Shown here piece by piece: positions 10,801-24,100 of a stretch of 64,000 nucleotides of DNA. The notes beneath the pieces were generated by a model. That model worked only from the letters and a program-made list of their open reading frames with translations, did not search any database and had not been told where the DNA came from. The first letter of the stretch is position 1. Each line of letters starts with the position of its first letter. The translations under genes and the position numbers were made by a program. Origin of the DNA: Asterias rubens (lineage: Eukaryota > Echinodermata > Asteroidea > Forcipulatida > Asteriidae); assembly GCF_902459465.1 (NCBI RefSeq), contig NC_047066.1, positions 20,029,047-20,093,046 on the forward strand. The letters are read 5' to 3'.

Positions 10801-13327
10801 GGCTAACGTGACCAATGTTAGAGAGGATGGAGTCACCCTCAGCGATGGCAAGAAACTCCCTTGTGGATTAGTGGTATGGTCCACTGGACTTTCTCCCAGG
10901 TAGAACAAATAGCCTTGTATCAGTGGGCAGGGTCGAGCAGTGACCATTTGTCAACCACTTGTCATATCCCGTGGTTACCTACGCATGCAATACATCCTGG
11001 GTACCAGACAAAATCGCTCAATGGTCGATTGACTTTAGTCCCTTGCTCAAACTTGACTAGTGTTTTAGTTGAGACCTGGAGACCCGAGACCCAGTCTTTC
11101 AAAGGCCAAGACTTTTGCAGCCCGAGACCAAAACCAAGACCACAAAAAGGTCTGGAGATGAGATTAACATCAGGTCTCGAGACCTACATTGCCGTCTGGT
11201 ACCATACATTGTTTCTGAAAAGTCAACACCCCCTGTGATGAGAACACCCCTGTACTCAAGTGGGCTCTCCCACAATAAGACCTTCAGTCCAATGGTAGGG
11301 AAGTTATTCCATTGTGGACAGTTGGTGGGTTCCAATAGACATTTTCAGAGATTGACTGGGGGTACTAAAAGCATGGAGTAAGGCAAAACAAAAGTACATT
11401 TCCTATTTGGGTACACGATTGTGCATTGTTTTTTTGTTTTTTCGACTTGGTGCCATAAATGACAAATTTAATATGTAAATAATATGCTAATGATGAATAA
11501 GTATTAAGCCAATGAACAGCCTGCTTCTTAGTTTGGGGATGCAAAACACAGAGTATTGGCCTATCAGCAAATTGCATGATGGCCATTATGATAATGACGG
11601 GTATATTTTTGCATTAACAGGTCATTTGTGAAGAACCTTCCCTTCTCCAGAAATACGCAGGGTCAGTTATTGACCAATGGCTACCTGAACGTGCTAGATG
11701 ATGACAGTAAAAGCATCTATGCCATCGGTGACTGTGCGGAAATTGTCGGCAATAGTCTGCCATGCACTGCTCAGGTTTGTACACTGGCTATCACGCTGGC
11801 TATATGCAGATAAAACATTGACTGTAGTATTGCGAGAGGCTGCCTCAGCTGAGGCCAACTGGCGGAGCCTCTGATGGTCACTTTCCACTAAAGCCCGAGT
11901 GTCTGAAAATCGGCTGTATATTAAACAAACTTAATTGACCAGTGAAACCCCTTAAACATTCTTAACATGTAGATTGTCCATGTCTTTCAGGAGTTATATC
12001 CTATTCAGCAACTTTCTCTAACATCTAAAGAAAGATGATAGCAGTCCTCAGAGATGCATTTCTAAGGCCAACGGATACCATAAACAACTTTATACCACAT
12101 TGGCTTTCTTATGATTAATAAGAATATACATTTATTAGCCGGTTTTAAAGGCGTGTAGCAAAACGACTTGCACTACTACACCCATATTAACTGAAAAAGC
12201 ACTCCTGAAACATCAAAACTCCTCGAGAATATGCATCACCAGCAGCCAGATGACTGCTTAGCATTCACATCAACAATCTCTGCCACGCAGATACCAATTA
12301 CTACTGGGTGATGAGAAGCAATTATGGTGTTTTTCCCAAGGACCAAACTGTAGTAACCAGAAAGCCACACTGACGAGTCCGCCATTCAACCACACGTCAA
12401 ATGCACCACCCTGCTCAGCCAAGAGCCTCTGCTTGCCACAAAGATTAAAAACGTCAAAGTATCTGATAATGACACCACCTATAACCATACAATGTACATG
12501 TAACCTGCATTAACTTCCCTTGTGTGCATCTAGGTTGCAGAGAGGCAAGGTAGATATCTCGCCAAGAGCCTTAGTACTGATGGGAAGGGGTCAGAGTTCA
12601 AGCACGAGAATATGGGCATGCTGGCCTATGTAGGTGGCTACAAGGGTCTGACTAATACACCAGTAGTTAAGGGACAAGGTGAGATTTAAGATTAGCGATG
12701 AAGTACAGTAGTCAATGGTGTAGTCTAGTACATATTTTGATTTCACCCTTAACCGATGTGTAAAAAGTATGCATCCTCAGTGCTTTCCAAGTCCTGCAAA
12801 AATACCCATAAATACTCCTATGGGCTACCGCAACCCTCACAATCTAGAGCAGATGTCGAAACTAATGAGAACAACAAATATGTCCAATGAGAAAACCAGT
12901 TCATTATAATTGGCAAACTGTTAATTTACGAAACATTCAAAAAGGACATTTTGAAAAAGAGTAGAGATCTGTTCAATACTTGACCCATATGAGAAAGTCA
13001 ATAACAGAAATATTCAAATACAGGATATGAAAGTAGCTCACTGTTTCAAACAATAACTCCAACAGTTATTTGTAATGAGCTGTCTTTTTCAGATTTTAGG
13101 TTAACACAGAATAAGCATAAACTAAATCATGTTTTAAATAGCAATCCCGATTTATAAACAAATAACCATATTTTGTTTATTTTTTGTTTTTGAATACAGG
13201 GTTCAACTCTTGGTTGCTATGGCGATCAGCTTACCTCACACGATTGGGTAGCTGGCGATTACGTATGCAGGTTCCCATTGATTGGACAAAGACACTGCTC
13301 TTCGGTCGAGACATTTCAAGATTCTAA
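7851..13327 (+). CDS. Type II (alternative) NADH:ubiquinone oxidoreductase, mitochondrial
   Basis: Eight exons join to 451 aa: 7851-8137, 8750-8840, 9499-9633, 9957-10127, 10655-10899, 11621-11774, 12534-12678 and 13200-13327. The enzyme is a single-chain flavoprotein that passes electrons from NADH to quinone without pumping protons, bypassing complex I. Seen: a basic, acid-free N-terminus (about 30 aa) like a mitochondrial presequence; the first Rossmann motif GTGWAS at 51-56 for FAD; the NDH-2 signature [12 protein letters not shown] followed by TVGTLEFRS; the second Rossmann motif [12 protein letters not shown] at 210-221 for NADH; AIGDCAE at 344-350 for FAD; and the membrane-associated C-terminal helix ([12 protein letters not shown]). 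There is no EF-hand insertion, unlike some plant external enzymes. The length is normal for the family. AIFM2/FSP1 is related but lacks this C-terminus. Vertebrates lack NDH-2; scattered invertebrates keep it. Which face of the inner membrane it occupies cannot be told from sequence. Confidence 0.93.
8363..8545 (+). repeat. Interspersed repeat (family with CCAATCTCTCTCA core)
   Basis: It shares about 180 bp with 14700-14905 and 58895-59040. Common blocks are TTTAGATGATCTTCC, CAACAGCCAATCTCTCTCA, AAACATTGGTTT and GCACAAATCAAGAA. It lies in NDH-2 intron 1. All three copies have the same orientation in the window. Confidence 0.75.
10240..10600. repeat. Diverged interspersed repeat in NDH-2 intron 4
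   Basis: The block CAATCTGAGAAGCGTTACTG...TCAGATTCAAATTTTTGGGG recurs, diverged, at about 18695-18800 in RSRC2 intron 9. Its boundaries are not clear. Confidence 0.5.
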
Positions 13328-14699
13328 AAATATTATATAGGAATCATAGTTGTAATAGTTCTGTTACTTGGTTCATCTCCAAAAGTAGACAAGTTTAACA
13401 GAACAGCATGTATTTTGTATGCAATATTTAAAACTCAGGTTTTCCAAACCAAAATTTAACAGTGAAGTTAAATTTCACTACTTTTGACGGGTACAGGAAG
13501 TAAAACAAATGCACAATGAATAAAACAAAATCACAAGACCAAGTTTTTTGCATGTACAGGGTTGAAGATGACGATGTCTAAAGAATTAATTCTGGAGTCG
13601 ATTCCTTGCGCTGGCAAGATTCTATGAACAATTAAGAAGATTGTAATAATCAATCTTCCGTAGCAAGTGTCAATAGAAGGTACATAGTACATCTTTTGAT
13701 TGGGGAAGGATATGTAAAATTTACGTCAAAGTACAAAGGGTAAACATTTTCCACCAGACATGGGCTGTACAAGCATAAGATTGGCAAGAAAGACCAATGG
13801 TGTGAAGTGATTGGCTGAAGTCAAAACAAGGGCAGCTTAATAGTTGGCTACATAACAAATGTCAAACAGTTCAAATTTTACTTGATAGTTAAGCAAAACT
13901 ACTTGCACCACTGGCCAGAGTCCATTTATTTTACCTTTGGGCCTGTAACTCCACAAGTGAACAAGCCCAGCTGCAGTCCAGCATTTTTGGACATGCACAC
14001 TTTTTAAGATTTCTTGCTTGGGTATGGAACTTTCAGCTGATTTCCTGTTTTTCTGTAGTTAACAGTACCATGGGAAACTGAAAGAAAACTGAAAGAACAC
14101 TACAAAGTTAAATGAGGGTGGCCATTTCCTTGTTTTTTGTTTGTTTACTTTGTGTGGTTTGTTTTAGCTATTCGAAAGCTTTGAATGTATGCATTATGTA
14201 CATGTATACAAGTATTTAAGCTTTTCAATTCAAAGCTATTCCTCATTGTTCAGCACACGGGAATAAATAAGTTCTCATGAAAAGTATTTTAAAAGTTTTT
14301 TTGCAAACATTACAGTCCCAGCGAATCTGAGTGAATGAATGTATAGACTGGGTATTAGCTGATCAATGCAGTGTGTGTCAACTATGAATACAAATATATA
14401 TATTTATATTTTTGATATACCATCGTTATTGACTGTAGCAAAACTTTTTAAATGGATTGTTTATTTTTGTAGTGTAGTGTTGAACAAGATTGAAACTAGT
14501 CTTCAAGGCTTAACAGTGTACTCGTTTTCTCAAATCAGAATTTATAAAATTAAAAATTATGTTCACATGTGACAGATTAAAGAACTTCCAATATGGTGTG
14601 ATAACTTGCATTTTTTCCCAGTAAAAAAAAACCCCAGACATAGAACCTTTGAAAACACAGGAACATTTTACCAAGTACAAAGGTTACTTATTATTTGTT

Positions 14700-14905
14700 T
14701 GTTTAGATGATCTTCCTGTCAAGGGATCTCGGCAAACTTCCGCAAGGGGTTATAAACACCAAGCTGGCAACGGCCAATCTCTCTCATACAAACATTGGTT
14801 TCACGTCTGTCATTATTACATGTACATGTAAATGCACAAATCAAGAAGTTGTGATTAAGTAACAAGACAACTGTTATGATACAATATTATTTGGCAAATT
14901 TGATA
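14700..14905 (+). repeat. Interspersed repeat (family with CCAATCTCTCTCA core)
   Basis: Second copy of the family at 8363-8545. Shared blocks are GTTTAGATGATCTTCC, AACGGCCAATCTCTCTCA, ACAAACATTGGTTT and CACAAATCAAGAAG. Confidence 0.75.
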
Positions 14906-15115
14906 ATACTGCTACTGACTTTCCTGGGTCAAAAAAAATTTGAAAAATAATGCTGAGAGGTCTAGTGCACTGGAATCAAGTTCTGGTGTTGCCAGACTGG
15001 TGGTTCAGTTCCTGGTCATGACACACGTCTTTGATTAGAATGTTCACTATTGTAAACTACAGGATGATAAGAATGATTCCTCCAAAATACAACCATATCT
15101 TTCCAAGTAAGCTCA

Positions 15116-15474
15116 ACTTAAAGGCAGTGGACACTATTGGTAAATACTCAAAATAATTATTAGCATAAAACCTTACTTGGCAAAGAGTAATAGGGATAGG
15201 TTGATAATAAAAAAACATTGTGAGAAACAGCTCTCTCTGAAGTGACGTAGTTTTCGAGAAATAAGTAATTTTCCACGAATTTGATTTTGAGACCTCATAT
15301 TTAGAAATTGAGGTCTTGAAATCAAGCATCTGAAAGCACACAATTTCGCGTGACCATGGTGCGACATGGGTGTTATTTTCTTTCATTAATATCTCACAAC
15401 TTCGGTGACCGATTGAGCTCAAACAGGTTTGTTGTTTTATGCATGTTGAGATACACCAGTGTCCAGTTTCTTAA
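15116..15474 (-). repeat. TTAA-type MITE family, reverse orientation
   Basis: It begins TTAAAGGCAGTGGACACTAT and ends near AGTGTCCAGTTTCTTAA, with TTAA at both ends. The CGAGACCTCA-type core is inverted relative to the other copies. Confidence 0.85.
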
Positions 15475-16284
15475 AAAGAGTTGTCAACCTGTACAAGCCA
15501 TCAAACTATTTGCCCAATAAGGTACATAACAAAGTATACATAAGGGCATGTAAATCAATACACAAGTGCCCACAAATGAAAAATAAATTAAAAACTTCCA
15601 AGTTTTCAAATGATGAATCACTTTTTCAAAAACTATATTTAATCAGGCGTTATTATATCCAAACAGCAAAGCAAAATGAACTTGGATAATAACAGTTACA
15701 GCTCATGTTGCTTTAAGAAGTTTTCAAGAAAGTTAATATATGAAATAACATTAAACAATATTGTGTTTTTGAAGAGGAACATAAAACATTTCTACTTTTA
15801 AATACCTCCAGATTTCCCTGTACACTTTTACATGTACCATAAGAAACCTGTTTGTAATAAAAGTGTCAATGGCTTTTCACAGTAATATACAGCAATACCA
15901 ATGACACCCCACTAACAAAGTCTGTGAAGCAATTGTATCCACATTATTCATAGGAAAACTCCATACAAGACAATGTCAAAAGCTTAGCAATACATTTGAA
16001 AAAACAGAATACCAAAACAAATCTTTAATCTTCACAAACTCACTTCTAAAAAAAAAACTCAAGTTAAGAAACACTAAAGCTATTTTTCCATTGAAAGCAC
16101 AAAGCATATTTTCTTGTTGCAAGAGTAGAAAGGGGAAGTGCCTTTAAGAAGTGCACAACTTTGTATTCAAGTCTTGTAAATTAATTCTTTTTATATTAAT
16201 TTGGTCAACCGTAAAAATATTTGTTGTTGCCTCTTTCCACCTATTCCTTTAGATACGAGACATCCCACACGATTTGTTTAGGAC

Positions 16285-16437
16285 AAGTTCTGGTGGCCGA
16301 GTCATAAGGGTGTGGGTTTAGTTCCTAGTCATGAAACATGTGTCGCTGAGTATAATTCACCTACAGGGTTAATGGGTACCTATGAGGTCCGAGATAGTTT
16401 GTAGCTTGGTGCCCTACATACTTGGCAGCACAGGCTG
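16285..16437 (+). repeat. tRNA-like SINE fragment
   Basis: GGTGGCCGAGTCATAAGGGTGTGGGTT...CAGCACAGGCTG matches the fuller copy at 46845-47095. It ends exactly where the foldback element at 16438 begins. Confidence 0.65.
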
Positions 16438-16634
16438 TATTGACCCAATTCACCCGACGTCATCATCAGAATAATCTTGGATGCGCCATATTGGTGGGCA
16501 ATGTCACTGTGCCTTATAATATTCAGTGAAGTGCGCATTTTAGGCGACAGGGCATCTACATGTAAACCTATTGACCACCAAAATGGTGAGCGTGGCACAG
16601 TCATCACTTGTGACGTGCGTGCAAGGGGTCAATA
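16438..16634. mobile_element. Foldback MITE with CRE-like motif, copy 1
   Basis: It begins TATTGACCCAATTCACCCGA followed by CGTCA and ends in the imperfect complement GGGGTCAATA. A second internal inverted pair (GGTGGGCAATG / CTATTGACCACC) gives a compact foldback. No open frame of note. Confidence 0.75.
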
Positions 16635-17515
16635 CTTGCATCTTATTATGAACATTATTACCTTTGGTCACAAAGCCATTCATTTTGTCCATTAAATCAT
16701 CTCAGCTCCCTTGGTAATGCACGGTATATTCTGCCAAGTAAGTAGTGCATCAAGTAAAAATGTTCACAAGAACCATCTTTGCCCTCGCAGGAACCCCATT
16801 ATTCCTGGGTGAAGAGAAGAAATTATAATTATTTAAGTTCGTTGCAAAGCAGTTCTGTCACAGTCTGGATATAATCTTCATCTCGGCCATGTCAGCCATT
16901 TAAACATCCCAACCACCCGGACACTGTGGAGCAGGGGTGTGACTTTGTTTTAATCGACCAGTCTCTCTTGGGGAAAATTGTAGAGGGCACACTGCATTGT
17001 AAACAGACAAGCTTTCTCAACCAGTCATACTGTAAAAGAAACTAGCTACAAGAACCACCAACTACAGGATTGTAACTCACAGTAATCGATACGATATATT
17101 TTACAAAATAAACTACTAAATCTACTTGTACCGAATATAAAACCACATCGAGCTGTTACTTTTTGACCTCAATTGAAAAAGAGAAAGAAAAACACTGTCC
17201 ATTACAGTTTCACTAAATTTACACCTGCCTGTAAATATACATTGCTGTAATCTAATAGCCACTGCAGAGTGGGCAGAAGTACCTACATTTCAGTGGCTAT
17301 ATAAATGGGTCTCATAATTCAAATAAGCTCTGCATAGCAATGTTACCTCGTAAACAATTCAACGTGCTATATAAAATGGGTCTCACAGTTCAAACAAACT
17401 CTGCATACCAATAAAGTAATACGTGCTTTGAGATTTTATCGGGCGAATGAAAAATTAATTTGCCTCTGGTAAGGGACACCGCTATGGGGGAAAATGTTAA
17501 TTTGTATATTGTATT

Positions 17516-17566
17516 CTGTGGTGCCTTCTGCAATGTTCTTAAAGAACATTGCAGAAGGCACCACAG
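17516..17566. repeat. Perfect 51-bp palindrome
   Basis: Two 25-bp arms (CTGTGGTGCCTTCTGCAATG plus TTCTT) are exact inverted copies with a single A between them. The right arm continues into a dispersed repeat also seen near 56008-56085 (GGGCACCACAGCAAAAGCAC). Confidence 0.95.
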
Positions 17567-17950
17567 CAAAAGCACAGGGCACCACTACAATTGCTGTGGG
17601 TGCTGTTGGTTATTTTGAGGCCTGCAGAGTTAGTCTCAAGTTTTTTTAAAGGTTTACCATGGTTATCCAGGTTCAATCTCCAGATACCTCGAGTTATCAA
17701 ATGTTTAATTCTGGTAACTCAGGTCCAGCATGGTCCTAACTAGTCTTCAAACAACTTAAACCTGTTTCAGACAGGCGCTTCAGAGTCACGCCAAACCAAA
17801 TTCTGAATTAAGTACATGAAAAGTTTGATCTCAAAACAATAAGAAGCGACTTGACGCGCTAGAAGTAGAAAGATTGACCGTAGCAGTCCCGCCTGTCTTT
17901 AAAACAGGTGTTAAATGCAACAGCAGCCTACAAGTTCTTTCACATACATG

Positions 17951-18141
17951 TATTGACCCTATTCACCCGACGTCATCATCAGAATAATTTTGGATGTGCC
18001 ATTTTGGTGGTCAATGTCAATGTGCGTTTTTCAAAAAGTACGCTTTTTAGGCGGCGCGGCGTTTACACGTAAACCTATTGCCCACCAACATGGTGAGCGT
18101 GGCACAGTCGGCGAGTGTGACATTCGTGCAAGTGGTCAACA
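17951..18141. mobile_element. Foldback MITE with CRE-like motif, copy 2
   Basis: Same family as 16438-16634: TATTGACCCTATTCACCCGA, CGTCATCATCAGAATAAT, ATGGTGAGCGTGGCACAGTC. It ends within 50 bp of the RSRC2 stop codon, so it may fall in that gene's 3' UTR. Confidence 0.75.
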
Positions 18142-18187
18142 CGGGTCTATTCTTGGCTCCAAGTTACAAAAACTATATACTCCTTAG

Positions 18188-21100
18188 CTATGAGGAGGTG
18201 GTTGGGGGAGTGGGTGCCTGCTGGATGACAGGGCCTCCTCCATGCCCAAACCCAAGTCCAAAGCTTCTCTGGGTGTGGGTCTTTACACGAGCTATCTGGT
18301 ACTCCTGGTCCAACTGGTGGAATAGCTTGACTCTTTCTTCTTGCTGGCGTGCTGTGTCACCTTGATCTGCCAAAGAAAGAAAGAAATGAACAGTGATGGA
18401 TTTCCCTTATATAGCAGAGCAAAAATGCAACACAAATTGTCTCAATTGCACTCAAGAACCACCATTTGCTACTCAGTGTTGCCATTCAGTGTGCACAACA
18501 AAAGTTCAGTCTAAATGTTTTGCTATGCATACAAAACCATTTCCCAAGTATTGCAACTTATTTTCAGGACAGAACGAGCTGTACGTTAATTTTGGTTTGA
18601 CCCTCTCAATGATGTGTGTAGGCAGTTTAATGTAAATCTGTGGACATTATGCTTTGTGTTAAAAAAAGTACCCACATCCTTTAACAGGTAGGACTTGACA
18701 ATCTGAGAAACATTACTGACAGCAACGCTTCTCATATTTAAATTTGGGGGCAAAACTGATATCTGTTTAAATAACCACATTACTTCGAAGCGAAATAATA
18801 GTCTGGAGTTTCTCATGCCTGGAAACCTCTTCTTACCTGTTCCTTGCTCGGGTATCTCCTCTCCTTCCTTGATCCCCATCAAGCGGCGGAACTTGGCCTT
18901 GGTCTCATTATCATCAAACGATGTCCTCTCCCACTGGTTACTTGACACTTTCTCTGCAATCTTCTAGTGTTCAAAAGCAAAATCAAAATTCTCATTCTGA
19001 ATTGTTGGACATGTAAAACCTTTTACTTATTTTAACGTTTTACTTGGTACAAAGTTTATACAAATGTCTATACAAGACTAAAAATATCCTTACTGCATGC
19101 AATGGACTCAATTTCATAAAGCCTGTAAGCACAGAATATTACTAAGCACAGAACAATCTTAGTTTAGCAGAAACAGCCAACCAGCCACAATTCCTTAAGG
19201 CTTATACAAATTGTTGTGACTGGTCCCTCACCCAACTTTTGCTAAGTGAAGATATTGGCTACGTAGTATTTTTTGCTAAACAGCTTTATAAAATTGGATC
19301 AAACCAGCTCTCCTTATGAAGAGCACTGTTAAGAAGAGGTTCTGCTTTAATATATGAAAAGCACATTCGGAATTTCTGAATCTTATTTCTGCTTTGGGTT
19401 TCTTTGTTTTCCTGCCCTCTGAAAACAACATTCTTGTTATAGTAAGGTACATGTAATTTGGCAAGTTGCAAAATGTTAAAATGCGGGTGGACTGTATAGT
19501 CAAGATTTTAAACACACAGGTCTTTTTATTTCTTTAATCAGTTGAACACCCCAATTGGGCCATGTACTTACATCCTCTTTCTTAGCAGACCACAGTAGTT
19601 TCCTCTTGCGTGTCTGCTCCGCTATCTGTACAGGGTTGACTGTCAGTGGGTTGTAATACTTGGGCATGCTGATTCCAGTTTGGGCCAGAACCTTTGCCTG
19701 CATGGCTGCGGCAGCGGCAGCTGCTTGGATGAGGGGGTCTATACCCATGGGTGTTAGTGACATCAGAGGGGGTGGATTCAGGGATGTCGTGTTGCTCTCC
19801 ACTCCTTTGGCAATTTCTAAATAAACAGAATTTAGCACAAGTGATTATGATGCCTTTTTATACATAAGGTACAGGGTTTTTCCCAAGAATTTAGAACTTG
19901 GTGTGGTGTGATATCTAGCGCACCAGACTCAAGCTCTGAAGACATAGTCATCAGAGTGTGCGTGTGCCCTCGAACTGACTGTTGGTGATCGGAAGTGCAT
20001 AATGCGGCAGAAGGCAAAGCCATGAAACTTTCATAAAACTGTTGAGCAAAAAATACTGCTTAGCAGAATTCTGTGGTAAGCAGTGCCATGAAATTGCACC
20101 CAGTTGAAAAGTTGCTTGCCTTGGATACAAGTCTGTATGCTTTGTTTTCTAAAGGGCAAGGGCACAAAGGCATTTTCTCCTTGGTAAAGAACACCCTAGG
20201 AGGAAATTGTAAATTTCTGCTGCAGAGCATTTCAAGGGCACCAAGGCAATGACCAGGGGGCATGGAGGCTATCGCCTTCGTTGCCTCCGTGAAGTATTAG
20301 GCCTGCGGTCAGGGACAAAATAAGTAAACTAAATCACTGTTGCTCTGAAGCGTGTTGTCTTACACACAGTAAAACATGAAAAAGAGAAAACTTGCATGCC
20401 TGAGATTCAAGGAATGGTTCACACTACAATACCTTTCTCAAGCGTGTCATCCGTCTCCAGCTTCAGGACCTTCTCCCTCTCCTTCTCATCCTTGTCCCGT
20501 CTCTCCTTCATCTCCATCAGCTTCTTGGCTCTCTCTAGCCGTCTAGCCAGAGCCTCCTGGGCATGCATGGCGGCGTCCCTCCCACGGGTCAGAGGAGAGG
20601 TGGAGATGCTGCGGCTACGGCTACGGCTGCGGGTGTGACTACGACGCCTCCTTGGACTCCAAGATCTACAAAGTTTTAAGAAGTCACAAATCTTATAATG
20701 CATCTTCGAGTTGTACTTTTAATAGTAATAATAATGGTAATAATGATGAAGACATTTAATTTGTAAAACGCCTAATGAAAAAGCCATCAAATTCGCATAA
20801 ACAAAACAATAAAATAAACATGTATAATACTAATAATAGTGGCTTCTTATATAGCGCACATATCAGTACTCAGTGGCGCACAATGAGTGAAAGATAAATT
20901 ACATGTAAGCAGATTATTAATAAGCAGCTTTAAACATAATTATGAGATGATCCTACAGTCTGAGTAGGGGATACATAAGCAGGAGTTTGACATGTTTGAG
21001 CTTTAGGCTTGATCTGTCTTGTGCCTTTTCATTTTGACAACAAAATAGTGTCATGTCAATACCAAGAGATTGTATTTACATCAAAATTACAAATGCATTT

Positions 21101-24100
21101 TAAGGGAATTGTACAACAAATGGCTTCTTCTTAAAATGTAAATTGACAATAACCTTGAGCGTCGCCGGCGTGGAGATCGTGATCTAGACTTCTGTCTTCT
21201 CCTGCGAGGAGGGGTTCTTGATCTACCATGAAGAAAACACAAAACATAAAAGTCAATGACAACTATTAACTCAAACTGGCATGAAAATCTTTGACGACAA
21301 GCAAGGGTGTTAAATCACACAGCTTGGAATGGAAATTTCTTTTAAACAGGGGTGACAGTCATTGCTGACAAAAACTGGGCTCCAGATCTATAAGACAGCA
21401 TTTTCGCCTTTTGATAACTCATGAAGTTGTAGATTCCAAATGAGCTTTTGGCAACAGTATTCTCAGTGCTAGAGAAGTTCATCAAAGACAATGACTTACT
21501 TTATTTTGAGAAAAGTTAAACATTAATTTTGTACCAAGCAGACTGATATTTCTCGTCTCTGTTTAGATCTTCTTGGGCAAAAAACAATTGTAAGCTTTCT
21601 GGACTAGATTTTTATTCGGGAAAATAAAAAAATAAAAATATTATTTACTTACCTTGACTTTCTACGGCGCCTTGGTGAACGTGACCTCTTTCTGGAGCGA
21701 GACCTGGATCTCTTGTGTGACCTCGATCGTGACCTCTTCCTTGACCTAGACCTGGATTTCCGACGAGGAGGGGACTTGGAGCGAGATCTACGCCTTGACT
21801 TTGAGGACTTGCTGCGCTTCGGAGATCTCGAACGAGACCTCCGACGATGTCTCTTTGGCGATCTACTACGGGATCTGCGGGATTTCTTTGGCGAGAGTGA
21901 TCTTGATAGGGATCTACGGGCTGACTTCAGCTGCTTCTTTCCAGGCGAGGCCGACCTCGATCGAGACTCCCTGGCTCTGGATGATTTGGACTTCCTGTCC
22001 TTTTTTGGCGTGAGAGATCTGGATCTCGAATCTCTCTTCCGTCCCTTTGAACGGGAGCCTCTTTTCGGAGAAAGCGACGCCCTCCGATCACTTCCTGATG
22101 ACGAAGGTGAGCGAGCAGTCTTAGAGTTGGCCTTCCGGCTTTTCTTGATTCTCCTTGGCGATAGGGACCGGGATTTGGACGCAGCATGGCGACCGGGGGA
22201 CGGGGAACGGGATCCTCGCTTCAAGGCATCTTCATCCTCATGGAAACTGGACACAGATTTCTTCCTGGAGGAGCTGACTTCATCAGGCCGGAGTGGGGAT
22301 GACGACGTGACGCTGCTCTCCTGTTGTGGGAAGAATGCTCTTTCAGGGAAATGGCCCAACAAAACAGTGTTAGTGTTTTCGGAACCAGGCTCTGATGTTA
22401 CACCATCAGTATGTGTGACACATTTTAAACTGTACCAAAGCTTTTTTTTTAGCACTCTGGAAAATACATGTACACATTTGAATCTTGTATGCCTATCATT
22501 TAAAGGGAAGGTACATGTTTGGTAATTACTCAAAACAAATATTAACTTAAAAACTGACCTGGAACGAGCATTGGAGAGCTGTTGATAGTATAAAACATTA
22601 AGAAACGGCTCCCTCTGAAGTAGCATAGATTTTGAAATAGAGCTAAAATAATAAAAGACTTCTACTTTCTAGCTAGAAGTCTTTTATTTCTATCTGAAAG
22701 CACACAAATTCGTCCAACAAGGGTGTTTTTTTATCTCCCAACTCCGATGACAAATTGAGCTCAAATTTTCACAGGTTTGCTATTTTATGCATATCTTCAG
22801 ATACACCAAGTGAGAACACTGGTCTTTTGCAGTTACCAATAGTGTACCTTCCCTTTAAAAGCAGATCAAGGTTCAAAAAGAAAACAATCATTAGTTTGTC
22901 TTTTGGTCAAGTTTAAAATGTGTCATAAAATAGCAAAGATTTGAATTGGTTATTGTAACTATAAACTTGATGACCAATGGTATCTGTTGAATACATGCTT
23001 CCAACTAGGCATACCTGCATACCATCATTAGTTCGTCTGTTGGTCAAGTTTAAATTGTGTCATAAAATAGAAAAGATTTGAATTGGTTATTGTAGCTATA
23101 AATATGATGACTCATGGCACGTATCTGTCGAATACATGCTTCCTTGAAGTACATTGTATCTGTTTGTCTGGGATTCCCAAAAGAAACGGTCTTTTTCCAA
23201 TTATTACTACAAAATGAACAATCCTCTGAACAAGAGCAATTAAATATTGATGTCAGTCAGTGTAGATGCTCGCAAACCACATTCAACTCGATGCAAAAAA
23301 CACCAGGAAACAGTTTGTCCAGGAAACATTTAAACAACATTTGTACACAGATGACACTACATGTACAATGTATCTTGATGATGGCACTCCCTCTTTGCTC
23401 ATTCATACAATACATCAGGAACCCACTAACCGAATGTCACACAGCCAATAATGTAGAGTTTGCGCAACTTTTTGTTAAAAAAAAAAAATACAAAAACCAT
23501 GCTCCTTTATTACAGAGTTTGCAATACCACAAAGCGAAACCATTACCACACTGTTAATGAATGTTTGTTTTTAGATTTTCTTGCACATGTGAACACCTGT
23601 TATTTTGGGGTCCAATAAAAAAAAAAAATCAATATTGCCATTTGCTGTTTCACAAAAAGGTAACTTGGGCCTAAAAATACAAGGCTGTGCGTGACCTCAT
23701 GACCTCAAACATAAAGGCCTAATACATTGTACTTCATTCTTGTACGGGCAAGCGGTTGGTCTTCTACACAGGGTACCATTACTAACTTAAGCAAGGACAA
23801 GGGGCATGGAGGCAATTGCCCTCATGCCCTCTGAGGCCTACAAGGCTGTGCGTGACCTCATGACCTCAAACATAAAGGCCTCATACATTGTAGTTCATTC
23901 TCGTAAGGGCAAGCGGTTGGTCTTCTACACAGGGTACCATTGCCAACTCAAGCAAGGACAAGGGGCATGGAGGCAATTGCCTTCATGCCCTCTGAAGGCT
24001 ACAAGACTGTGCGTGACCTCATGACCTCAAACATATAGGCCTCATACATTGTACTTCATTCTCGTAAGGGCAAGCGGTTGGTCCTCTACACAGGGTACCA

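Larger units (their letters stand above)
13328..18187. other. Convergent intergenic region, NDH-2 and RSRC2 3' ends
   Basis: It follows the NDH-2 stop; an AATAAA at about 13519 is a candidate polyadenylation signal. I see no protein-coding sequence. It contains several repeat copies, listed separately, and a 51-bp perfect palindrome. The remainder is AT-rich and unassigned. Confidence 0.6.

Noticed and set aside
15057-15422. 121-codon minus-strand frame
   Set aside because: It lies wholly inside a TTAA-type MITE and its flank, with no conserved domain.
21713-22525. 270-codon Asp/Leu/Arg-rich frame on the plus strand
   Set aside because: It is the antisense shadow of the RS-repeat exon 5 of RSRC2.
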